A DNA stretch of 64,000 nucleotides from positions 1,302,001-1,366,000 of the forward strand of contig CASHTG010000021.1 in NCBI GenBank assembly GCA_949357655.1, read 5' to 3'. This DNA is from Parascedosporium putredinis. Its lineage: Eukaryota > Ascomycota > Sordariomycetes > Microascales > Microascaceae. This document shows, piece by piece, positions 44,508-54,696 of the stretch; the first letter of the stretch is position 1, and every line of letters starts with the position of its first letter. Made by a program: the position numbers and the translations under genes. The notes beneath the pieces were generated by a model. It did no database searches and was not told the origin of the DNA. It was given only the letters and a program-made list of their open reading frames with translations.

Positions 44508-46777
44508 ATGTCGGACACGTCCCGCCCCTCCCGGCGGCTGCGGGCCTCCCGTGCTTGTATGTGATGTATCCCGCACTTTCTCCCTCTTAACCGGTTTTCC
44601 GGCCTCCCGCCCCCAGTCTGCGCCCCTCTCTCCTTGGCCCTTATCCCGCGTATCCGCCCCCAGACATGCCTTTTTCATCCACCGCATATTTTCTGTTTCC
44701 CCAATAAGCCAATCAGCCCACTGAGATCCCCCTTTCGTGACCCTGCACCCCAGAGCTGTTTCCATCGGGCTGACCCCCATCTCAATGCAACCCCTAGGCG
44801 ACTACTGCCACAACCGCAGGATCAAGTGCTGGCCCAGCACGCGCGAGCCCAGCCGATGCCAAAACTGCGTCGACTTCGACCTCGTGTGCCTCTACGAGCG
44901 GCCCGTCCGACGCGGACGCCCTCTCGCCAGCCAGTCCATCTCCCGCCCCCGCTTAGCCAGAAACCCCCATTCTCGGCCCGAGCCCCGGTCCAACCCTTCC
45001 CCGGACGGGCAGCATCCTCATCCGGGGCTATCCTCGGCCCGCACCGATGAGCCGGGCGCCGCCGGTCCCTTCCCGCCGGTGCCGGCTGTGCCCGCCGTGC
45101 ACTCGTCGCGCGAGCCCGAGCGCGTGGCAGGGCACCGATAGCCCGTCTCTTGGTCGGGGCTGGAAGGCTTTTGCCAGGGCTACGACCTCCTTAGTGCCGT
45201 CCATACTCGCTGTTTACTTTGAAACCGTGTACCCTATGTAAGACACCTCTCTCTATCAAGTAGTCTCCTAGCTGGCGAGCTAGCTCTATTATCACTTCAA
45301 CACTAAGTCTCTGTCTCTCTTTCTTTTCGCAGCTTTCCCTTCTTCGATCGAGACACTCTCGAGTCGTCCGTTGCCGCCGGCGAGCACACGCGCAATCGCG
45401 CCTTCTTCTGCTCCACCATGGCCGCTTGCGCCCTCGCCTCATCCCGCGTCCGGGACGGCGCTCTCGTCTCTCCGGAGCGTTACACCACTGACCTGCTGAT
45501 CTTGCCACCCGAAGACTTTTACGCCGCCGCCGAGGACGCGTTACCGGCCGACCCCATCGACGCGCACGACTTCAACTACGTGCGAGGCGTGGCTCTTTAG
45601 CTCTCACTAGCATACAAGACGGCAAGATCGAGCAGATGCGCAAGTATATCGGCACATATTTCACCATCCTATCGATAAGGCAGTGGCACGATGAAACGAA
45701 CTGGCCGAGCGGGCTCTCGGCTATCGAAAGGGAGGAGATGCGGCGACTGGTAAGTGGCCATCCATATCTTTCATCATCCATTGAAGCCTGCGGGCGACTG
45801 ATTAGTGGTTTCTCTATATAGTATTGGTCCATATATACCCTAGACATCTACTCCTCCACCGTATGGGGCGGATGTTTCCACTTCCAAGAGGCCCACGCCC
45901 GCGTCGAGTACCCCGCGGGAGCTCCAGCACCTCTCCGGACCGGGACGCAGAATGGCTCGTCGGCTGGAACTTCACCACGGATCTATACCGCATCCTCGAG
46001 CACGCGCTCAGCCGGCTCCGCACCCAGCACTCCCGGTTCAACCTCTTCCGCAGCGAAGAAGCCATCACCACCAATTCGCCGGCCGGCGGCGCCATGGGCT
46101 CCGCCAACCGGTACATCCTGCAGCGCGTCGACAGCTTGTACACCACCCTGCCGCCCATCTTCAAGGAACTCCGCCCCGCCACCGGCAACATCGCCACCGA
46201 CATCTACGGCTTCCAGGCCGCCAACATCAAGCCACCCTCGCCCTGCTCAGGATGGTGCTCTTCTCGCTTGAAGTCGCCGCCGACCTGAAAAGAAGTGCGC
46301 CGTGGCCGAGGATATCCTCACCATTTTCGACCACGTGCCCGAATCTTTCCAGAGGGCCATCAGCACCCCGCTCATTTATCACCTTGCCGGCATCGGCAAC
46401 ATCCTGGGATCCGTCATGGAGGGGCCTCTCTCCGAGACGTCGTACCAGCGGGTGCGCCGGATCTTGCTCTCCATGGCGTCGCTGCTCGAAAGGCTAGAGG
46501 CATTTTGCGGCGGCGGGCGGGTGCTGGAAAGCACTTGCGAGAGCTGGTGGAGAGGATTGATGTCTACATGGCATCGCGAAGGGAGCCGCCACCCGCGGCC
46601 CATATACCACCGCCTTTAGACAACAGGATGGATAGTAGGGCTCATCCGCCGGTTGCTGAGGTCAACACCGGCGTCATTGATAACCTGTCGCCCATGTTCC
46701 AGCTACCAGATGAACTACTCCAGGACTGGAACTGGCCATCCATGCTTCTATCAGACACCCAGCAAGCATATCTATAA
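44508..46777 (+). CDS. Zn2Cys6 (GAL4-type) transcription factor
   Basis: Four exons: 44508-44556, 44798-45237, 45333-45749 and 45822-46777 (introns gtatgt...tag, gtaaga...cag, gtaagt...tag). The first intron splits the codon of the first zinc-cluster cysteine (t|gc). Joining gives MSDTSRPSRRLRASRAC, then DYCHNRRIKC and RCQNCVDFDLVC, i.e. Cys-x2-Cys-x6-Cys-x9-Cys-x2-Cys-x6-Cys with a basic arm. Downstream, AFARATTSLVPSILAVYFET, the next exon starting IFPFFDRDTLES, TYFTILSIRQWHDETNWPSG and YWSIYTLDIYSSTVWG form the fungal_trans middle homology domain. Frame breaks near 45120, at T3 45596-45598 and several in exon 4 leave the far C-terminus (EVNTGVIDNLSPMFQLPDEL) readable only after shifting. 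Flanked by the DUF1593 gene and a sugar transporter, so possibly a pathway-specific regulator of this group. Confidence 0.83.
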
Positions 46778-47214
46778 GCCGGGAAGTCTGGAGATGTTAG
46801 TAAGAAGACATAGTCACTTTGCATAGTACGAAACTTGGGGTTGTTTAGATTTACCGCTCACGCGTTGGTAGGAGCTGGGAGATGTTCTCGGAGCCGCGGA
46901 ATAACTCATTACACCTTCAAGGCTGCACCCTAACAGTCGGGGCTGGGCTTGGAGAGGGTGAGAACTGCTCAAAGGGCTCTTGTGTTGTTTCAAATACATT
47001 AGATTTTATTTAATGCGCAATGATAGAGCGCGCAATAATAATCAAGAAAGGGATATCCACTAAACGATACGAAATGAAACTACCATACCCCGATAGTATT
47101 AGGGTTATTGTAATACCTTTCCAGCTCTCGTTGGCTTACCAATCTGATTTTCTCTTCCGCCATTTTACAAGCCAAGCATACTATGCCGGCAAAAGATATG
47201 AAAGGGTATACTCT
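46778..47214. other. Short convergent intergenic region
   Basis: Separates the 3' ends of the transcription-factor and sugar-transporter genes. AT-rich and without ORF content. It presumably contains both poly(A) sites. Confidence 0.5.
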
Positions 47215-48988
47215 CTAAACTGCGGACTTCTCGGCATGGTCAGCCAAAGCACCATGGTTGGAGCCGTCATCGCTCGATGATACGCCCTTGGGGGCTTCCG
47301 CAGGAGCGGCTTGGGCGTGCTCCGCCAAAACGTCGCTGTGCTCCCTGTAGTTCTTCTCCATATTACGGTTCAAGAAGCTATTGGCGCTGAACAAGGCGTC
47401 GATGGACTCGAGAGAGCGGTTGGCGGTCTCGGGATAGACTAAGAAGGTAGGACAAGACTACGTTAGGTATGATCCTGAGGACAGCACAGTCGAGGGATTG
47501 GGGGAAAAGGGGGCAGCTAAGAACTTACACAAGAATACAACGGGTATCCAAAGGAGGTTGAGACCAGCAAACAAGAAGTAGGTCCTGTTCTCAAAGACAT
47601 CGAACATGATGGGGTTGACCAGGACGGTCATGCCGACACCAATAGCCCAACCCGTGATACCGAAGCCGTTGCCCTGGGCGCGCATCTCGGACGACCAGAT
47701 CTCGGTGGGGATCAGGAAGGCGACGGTGCCCCAGGTAGCGGCGTAGCAGATGTTGAAGAGGAAAAGCATGGTGACGGCGGCCGGCGCGTACTGGGATGCT
47801 TTCTCGGGCTGGTTACGCGAGGCCTCATAGACGGCACCAGCAATGAGATTGACGGCGAAGAGGGCAACCGAGCCGCCCATCAGACACTTGCGGCGACCGA
47901 GACGGTCCACGATCTGGGCGCTGATGATGGTTCCGATGATACCCACCGTGTTGAGGCCGCCGGCGAGGCCGTTCTGGGTGAGGGTGGGGTATCCGGCGGC
48001 GGAGAGGAGGACAGGGGAGTAGGCAGTCACGGCGGTGATACCGGTCCAAGAGGCCATGATTTGCAGGAAGAGGCAAAGCCACGCGCGCTGGCCGAGGTTC
48101 TCGTTGGGTTTGCTGCCGCGGCCGACGAGGATCTTGACAAACTGCAGAGGGCTGCTCGGGGAGCTGTGCTCGGCGACGGCGCGAATCTCCAAGAACTCGC
48201 GCTCGACCTCGGCGTCGTAGCGGCCACGCACGTGCTCCAGGACCTCCCTGGCCTCGTCGTACCGGCCCACCGAGGCCAGGTAGCGGGGGTGTCGGGCAGG
48301 AGCTTGATACCCAGGAGCAGGAGGAGGGCGGGAAAACACTGGAAGGCGAGGAGGAAGCGCCAGCGCACGTCGGAGTAGCCGTTGTTGACGAAGGCGAGGC
48401 CAAAGGAGATCCAGTAGGCGACGGAGATGCCGAGATAGTTGGCGATGAAGACGTAGCCGAGGTAGCCGCCGCGGTGGTCGGCGGTGGAGGTCTCGGAGAT
48501 CATGACGGGGGTGATGCCGGTGAGGGCGCCGGTGCCGATGCCGGTGATGACGCGGGCGACGATGATGAAGTCGCTGGATTGGGCGGCCGCTTGGAGAGCG
48601 CCTCCGACCAGGGCGAAGAGACAGCCGATGAAGAGTCTAGGCGGGGGTGTGTGTCAGCAGATGTTGTCTTGATGACGCAGACCAAGTGAGAAAAAAGGAC
48701 TTACCCGTTGATACGACCGATCCTATCCGCGGCCCATCCTCCGGCAAATGAGCCAAAGATGCAGCCTAGATAATAGACGGAAACGATGCCACCCTGATGA
48801 ACGGTATCGGTGACCGTGCCGTCCGGTTCGCCGATGCCAACCTCGGTAACGTAGTAGGGCGAGGAGTTGACGCCGCCCATGACACCTTGGTCATAGCCCT
48901 CGAAGAAGATGCTCACGAGGGAGAATATTTGGATGGCGACGTTTAGCTTTTTGGGCGACCAGCCCTTCCACCACGTGGAGTACCCCAT
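47215..48988 (-). CDS. MFS sugar transporter
   Basis: Three exons (48988-48705, 48636-47529, 47438-47215; introns gtaagt...tag both), 538 aa after correction. Twelve-helix sugar porter: LVSIFFEGYDQGVMGGVNSS, GGWAADRIGRING (signature between helices 2 and 3), GIGTGALTGITPVMISETS (exit of helix 4), DVRWRFLLAFQCFP, LLPDTP-RYLASVGRYDEAR (PESPR-like), central loop, YSPVLLSAAGYPTLTQNGLA and WGTVAFLIPTEIWSSEMRAQ. The C-terminus is YPETANRSLESIDALFSANS then an acidic tail. A proton-coupled monosaccharide or disaccharide permease of the plasma membrane is likely; the exact sugar is unknown. One frame break at a G5 run (48285-48289, + strand) lies inside the PESPR-like motif. Convergent with the transcription factor. 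Confidence 0.9.
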
Positions 48989-49306
48989 TGTTCAAATCAA
49001 AAGGCCAAACGATGGCGGTAGGAGAAGTGGTGTATGCTGAGGAGTGGATGGGATAAAGATTTGGAGAAGACGAGAGACAGTCTTAGTTCTCTGTTAGGAT
49101 AGCACCGGAACGGACTAAGTCGGGTTCCGTAGGCCCCAGAAACTAGGTATCAAGGAGGCGCACTTGTGCCGTTCAATAGCTATATGCTAGTGGCCACTTG
49201 GACAAGTGCGGAAGGGTGAAGAAAGAGCAAGAAAAAGATGATTTGACGCCTCCCATCAAGCAGAGGAAGTAAGGATCTCGGAAAAGGCGTGAGGGGCGAC
49301 GTCGGA

Positions 49307-49314
49307 AATATATA
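49307..49314 (-). promoter_or_regulatory. TATA-like element upstream of the sugar transporter
   Basis: TATATATT on the minus strand, about 320 bp upstream of the transporter ATG. Further than usual, so only a tentative core-promoter element with a long leader. Confidence 0.3.
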
Positions 49315-51144
49315 GCAAAGGTGCCTCGGGTCAGGCCAAGTCGCGATCTTTACTCACGCCAGCCGGGTGACAAGGGTGCCAAGGGTGAAGGAAAAGCAGA
49401 AGGCAGGTGGGAAAGCGCCCGTGCTCCGTGTGCGGAGTGAAAAGAACAGAGGTGTCGAGTCAGTCCGGGTTGACTATACGCGCTCGGCTGGCCGAACAAC
49501 AAGAAAAACGTGTTTCGCTGTTGTCCCCGGATTTCATTTCCCCGTTCCTTTTTCTTCTGGGCTCTTCCGGCAAGTGACGTGACGAGAAAGACGGGTGCGT
49601 CAGGCGTTGCTTTTTCTGCCACTAAATCTGGGGTATCTACCGAACTCCACAAACACCCTCCCCAAGGACCAGGAGCATGGAGAGAGAGCAAGATGTGATG
49701 TTACGATGGGGAAAGGTGGGCAGATTTCCTATGGTGGGCGACCCACGTCGACGGGACCGAATCCATCGAGATTTTTTTTTTTTCCTTTTCCTTCTCGGAA
49801 GAAGTCTGCGTGTGGGCTAGTCCCGAAGCTACGATGGAGTGGAGACAAGGGAGGCATGTCCATCCCTTTTCTTTTTTTCCTCCGCTTAGGCTAGTGGGCC
49901 GGCTATCGAGATCCAAACGCCCCCTTCGGTGAACGGGCTGGCGTGTGAGTGCGTGCGTGCTTGCGTGGTTCATGCCTCAAAATTGGCACCACGTAGTGCT
50001 GGCTTTGGGCCAGACACTAGGCCAAAGCAAGAAGGTCGTGGGTGGCGCCCGCCAAAACCAAGGGATGAACCTGTCACTTCACTATTTCAGTTAGCTGAGC
50101 GATCCAAGCGCGCGACGGGTGAAGCAAGGGATGAAGCGCCGGCTTGGGCGTTGTGATGCGCCGTGGGACGTATTCTTCTAGATGAACCTAAGAGAGTAAG
50201 GGGAAATAAAACGCTAGACACACAACTTCTCGCACGTATCATCGTCAGCAGAATCGAGAGGGAGAGCTTGGGTTTTGCAGACATTCTATGTTACTCCCCA
50301 CTCCTTGCGTGGACTTGACTCAGCGGGTTCTGTCGAGTAGAGGTGGCTTAGTCTATCCAGCCATTTCATACGATTGAATCGTGGGATAGAGCCCATCGTC
50401 AACCGCCTTGAGGAGGATACCTACAAATAGACTCGTTAATAAACTTCTCAAACGAGACGAAGTTGATCATTCAATCGATCCTTGGGTTAGCACCAACATT
50501 TGAAGAAGTGGAGCAGGTTTTCAGCTTATCGTTCATTTCCCCTTCAATGTCGCCGACTGCCCGTCAGACAGGATTGATTGCCAAGGCGGGAGAGATGAGT
50601 GTTTCAAAGATGCATGGCGAGGAACCCTCTTTTGCGCCTACGAGCACAGGGAATCGTCGCACCACGGTATCTGGCTAGGAATTGAATAATCGTCCCCGTT
50701 GGAAAAGAAAGGTTTCGGTCCACAGCTCTCCAATTGACTGTTTTCCCTTGGCGTTTTTCAGCCGTGGAGGCCCGAGAAAGGCGATTACGCCGTGGTCGGG
50801 GAATAAGACACTCGCGCATTTGTCCGGGTGTGATGGCTTATAGCCATTAGTGATCGAGATCGATGTCTATGAATAGCGAGCGACCCAAGAATCTGAATAT
50901 TAATACTGGGGGCTGCTATTTCGGGAAGCGCCAAGCGCTGTAGACGCGTGGGGTACAGCCACGACTCATATCGACCCAGATTCCGTTGCTTACACTGAGC
51001 TTCGGAGGAATATCGTGGTGTGTATTACGGGCTTCAAGTTCGTCGCCGGAATGAGCATACTGTGCTATCAGAACATCGAGAGTTTGCACATTTTGAAAAT
51101 ATCATACCGAGAAGCGGCGAATCTTCTCATTTCTTTCCTATATG

Positions 51145-51152
51145 TATTTAAA
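51145..51152 (+). promoter_or_regulatory. TATA-like box of the defensin-like gene
   Basis: TATTTAAA 167-174 bp upstream of the ATG at 51319, followed by a CT/CA-rich leader typical of strongly expressed secreted-protein genes. Confidence 0.5.
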
Positions 51153-51318
51153 GACAAGGTCATCCCGTTCAGTTGGAGAAAAGAAATTTGATATCTCATC
51201 ATCCTCACAACTTACACACCTCTCACATCCTCTCTCTCGTCCTTTCTCACAGACCAGCACCTAATCCCCATCCTCCCCTCCCGATACAATACAAACCCTC
51301 AAAACCCCCTTCTTTAAA

Positions 51319-51797
51319 ATGCATCTCCTCAAGGCCCTCATCTCTTCTCTTCTCGTCGTCGCTGCCGCTGCCGCTCCCGCCCCCGAGACCAAGGCCAGCG
51401 CCCTCGGCCTTCGAGACACCAAACCCCAAGACACGCACTGGAGCATCGACAATGGCGCCAGCAGCGAGGGTTCCCTTGAGGAAACCGAAGATATCATCTT
51501 TGAAGAGGACGAGGAGGTCGATGGCGCCATCGCTGCTCGATCGGCCCTCGAAGCTCGTGGGTTGACGTGCCTCTTTGGTGGCAACGTGGCCTGCAAAATC
51601 AAGGTATGTGCTCAATAACCTACCGAGAGAGAACTCGGGCTTCTCGTGAGAACATGACGCTAACGCAAACAGTGTGTTCGTCTCGGACGCCGCAAGGGCG
51701 GCTCCTGCAACAAGAAGGGGTAAGTCTTGTCCTTCACACTCTGGATTTACTACTAGGCATTGACGTTTTCTACAGCACTTGCGTTTGCAAGCTCTAA
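51319..51797 (+). CDS. Defensin-like CS-alpha-beta secreted peptide precursor
   Basis: Three exons, 51319-51603, 51673-51719 and 51776-51797, with introns gtatgt...cag and gtaagt...cag; 117 aa, intact. Architecture: signal peptide MHLLKALISSLLVVAAAAAP (1-20), an acidic propeptide (about 21-80, with a Glu/Asp cluster near residues 50-67 ending in ALEAR), then a cysteine domain from residue 81 to the end. Cysteines fall at 84, 92, 96, 107, 113 and 115: C-x7-C-x3-C-x10-C-x5-C-x1-C. The C-x3-C, G-x-C (GGSC) and C-x-C elements are the hallmark of cysteine-stabilised alpha-beta defensins such as plectasin. The mature part has nine Lys/Arg and no acidic residue. Family knowledge suggests membrane or lipid II targeting in bacteria; activity is inferred. 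The last four cysteines (96, 107, 113, 115) are encoded by the two tiny downstream exons, so simple ORF finders miss the domain. Confidence 0.8.
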
Positions 51798-53065
51798 GTA
51801 AGCTTGGGCAGCAAGAAGCTCGGTCTGATTTTAGTGGTGTCTTGGGCAGGAGTAGTCGGAAGTCTTTGCAACAGGAGCATCTTGAATAGGAAAAACATCT
51901 TTGGATTACGGATATGGTGGTGCATCTCTGGTTGGTTATGCCTTTCGTTGGGTTTTTGGTTGGCACAGAGTGCCGGGGTACTGTTTGGAGTCGTTCAAAG
52001 TTCAATGTATTTTCTCTCATTCTAGCATCAGCTTATCCCAAAAAAGCATGTTCTTCAAATTCTTCTTATTTGGCCTATTCTTGCATTGAAACCCTCCCCC
52101 TTCTTACGATGCTGGTCGTGATGTTGGGCCGATTACACAGAGAAACAAGCGCGCGCTCTGGACCCAACACTGATAACAACCCCAGATTCACGCCCCCAAC
52201 TTGCCTCCGGAAGCTTCTGGCCTAATCTGGTTAGACAATGAGTGCAATTCGACCATGACTCCTGTTCATATTTGCTCACAAAAACTCAAATCCCCTGACC
52301 CCGGTTTCCACCGCTTACCCGCGTAGCCGTTCAAACACCCGTCCCAATAGCGCTTATCCGCTTACCCGTTTAGCATTCCCTTCCACCCGCTTTGCCTCTT
52401 ACCCGCTTTCTCTAAGCCCGGCGTGATGAGATGCCGGCTTCACTGACCGAGGTGCTCACGTGTGTTCAAGGCCAATTTGAGTATATCCAGTGTCCATTGT
52501 CCAAGGGGAGCCATTTCGTCCCTCGGCAAGCAAAAATTGTGACCGTGGGCTCATCGTTTCCTACATGGCCCGACCTTCTTTTCCTTTCGGCCCAACTGCC
52601 GCTTTTTTGGGTGGCAAGAAATTGCGGGCGGCGTAGCCGGAGCTCTCTCCGGCCGGAAGGGGAGAGGGAGGGAGGAGGGCCCAGCGTTTCGACTGGCTGG
52701 TCTGGGGGTTGAGTTTTGCGCCCAGGTGGATCAGGTAGGACAAACCCGCTTAAGCAGCGAGTGGCCCCATATTGCGCCGAGAAATGCGGCGACGGGGACA
52801 AGGTTGGGCAGAGCGGGAATTCTCTCCTTGGGCAGGTCCTGGTCTTTCCTTTTGCTGTAGGAGATTGAAATATCTAATAAAGCTTGAATTTCACACTCGT
52901 CCATCTTTTACTCAATCGAGGGCCAGGCGAGCTTTTGGTTCTTCATTTTTTCTTCTTAATCTTCAACGTTGTAGAGTGTGCGGTAATCAAGCACATCGGC
53001 AATACCCTTTTTCTTTGTTTCTGCCAGTGGCGCATTCTCACACAAGTCATCTCTGCTTGCTCACC
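51798..53065. other. Intergenic region (1.3 kb)
   Basis: Between the defensin-like and AnmK genes, both on the plus strand. No supported ORF. Contains a run of 'ttacccg(c/t)tt' variants around 52313-52405 (cgcttacccgcg, cgcttatccgcttacccg, cccgctttgcctcttacccgct), a loosely repeated motif. Confidence 0.5.
52311..52405. repeat. Degenerate cluster of CCGCTTACCCG-like motifs
   Basis: Variants of ccgcttacccg(c/t) recur about five times with irregular spacing over ~95 bp. They could be binding sites in the AnmK upstream region or a decayed short repeat. Confidence 0.5.
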
Positions 53066-54476
53066 ATGGCACCCAACGGCACAACCAACGGACATGTTCC
53101 CAACGGAACAGGCGCGGGAGCTCCCCTGGATATCCTAGCCCTGGGGATGAACAGCGGCACATCCATGGTAAGTTTCCATTCCGCAACGCATATTTGATTC
53201 ACCAGGCTCACACGTGCAACCTCCCTCCCCGCAATCAGGACGGCGTAGACATGGTCCTCTGCCATTTCCGCCAAGAGACCCCCGAGAGCCCCATGCACTT
53301 CTCGCTGCTCAAGTACGGCGAAGTCCCCATGGACCTCAAGCTCAAGAAGCGCGTCCTCAACATCATCTACCACGACAAGACGTCCGCCTCGGAGCTCTCC
53401 GAAGTCAACGTCCTCCTCGGCGAGATCTTCGCCGACGCCGCCATCAAATTCTGCGCGCAGCACAACGTCGACATCAAGACCGTCGACGTCATCGGCTCCC
53501 ACGGCCAAACCATCTGGCTCGAGAGCATGCCCGCCCCCGGCATCCCCGCTCCGCCCTCACCATGGCCGAGGGCACCATCATCGCCGCCCGCACCGGCGTC
53601 ACCACCGTGACCGACTTCCGCGTCTCGGACCAGTCCGCCGGTCGCCAGGGCGCGCCCCTCATCGCCTTCTTCGACGCCCTGCTCCTCCACCACCCGGGTA
53701 AGCTGCGCGCCTGCCAAAATATCGGCGGCATCGCCAACGTGTGCTTCATCCCTCCCGAGGGCCCCGAGCACGCCTACGACTTCGACACCGGTCCCGGCAA
53801 CTGCCTGATCGACGCCGTCGTCCGCCACTACACCCACGGCGAGCAAGAGTACGACAAGGACGGCGTCATGGGCAAGCGCGGCACCGTGAACCAGGCTCTC
53901 GTGGACAAGTTCATCGCCGACGTCCCCTACTTCTCGTGGGACCCTCCCAAGACCACGGGCCGCGAGGTGTTCCGCGACACCCTGGCCGACAAGCTCATCG
54001 CCGACGCCGAGGCCCTGGGCATGTCGGCTGACGACGTCGTCGCCACCGTCACCCGCATCACCGCCCAGGCCATCGTCGACCACTGGAGGCGCTACGGCCC
54101 CAAGGGCCAAAAAGTCGAAGAGGTCTTCATGTGCGGCGGCGGCGCCTTCAACCCCAACATCACAGACTACATGCGCGCGAACCTCGACGGCGTCAAGGTC
54201 CGCATGCTCGACGAGGCCGGCATCCCCGGCGGCGCCAAGGAGGCCGTCACCTTTGCCTGGCAGGGCATGGAGGCCATTGTCGGCCGCAGCATCCCCGTCC
54301 CGGACAGGGTCGAGACGCGCCGGCCCTTTGTCCTCGGCAAGGTCAACCCCGGCGACAACTACCGCACCGTCCTTAGCAAGGGCATGGCGTTTGGCGCGGG
54401 GAGGCCGCACCTCGACTGGGTCAGCAAGATGGTGAACTACGTGGACGGAAAGGTCTTTGATGCTACGTTGGTATGA
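53066..54476 (+). CDS. anmK: Anhydro-N-acetylmuramic acid kinase (AnmK) homologue
   Basis: Two exons, 53066-53167 and 53239-54476, about 446 aa. The ATP-binding motif LALGMNSGTSM|DGVD is split by the intron exactly between GTSM and DGVD. Further family blocks: VIGSHGQTIWLES, TDFRVSDQSAGRQGAPLIAF, CQNIGGIANVCFIPPEG, YDFDTGPGNCLIDAVVRHYT and VFMCGGGAFNPNITDYMRAN. In bacteria AnmK cleaves and phosphorylates 1,6-anhydro-MurNAc to MurNAc-6-phosphate during wall recycling. Fungi have no MurNAc, yet many carry this family; the fungal substrate is unknown and could be imported bacterial anhydro-sugar or a related anhydro-sugar such as levoglucosan. A C4 run at 53544-53547 is one base short. No signal peptide; cytosolic. 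MAPNGTTNGHVPNG is a short disordered N-tail. Confidence 0.9.
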
Positions 54477-54696
54477 TTATTATTATGTGGGGTGGTAGAG
54501 TGTTATTGGCGGTTTGTTATCATCTTTCTTTTGTTCCTTTTGCTTTCCATTAGAATGGGGGCTTCCATTTTCCAGCGAATAGTTCATCACACAAATATCA
54601 ATGCATGTTTCTGTTTGTCGCTTCTCACTTCGAAACACACGCGGATTCATGACCCAGGAACTTCGAGCCACGTTCCAGCCAAGGCTTTCGTCGCCT

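Larger units (their letters stand above)
48989..51318. other. Intergenic region (2.3 kb)
   Basis: Shared upstream region between the sugar transporter (minus) and the defensin-like gene (plus). No supported ORF. Includes a T tract (about 49772-49782), a TATA-like element for each gene, and a CA/CT-rich leader before 51319. Confidence 0.5.

Noticed and set aside
53367..54410. 347-codon ORF on the minus strand opposite AnmK
   Set aside because: Shadow of a GC-rich coding exon; the plus strand carries all family motifs.
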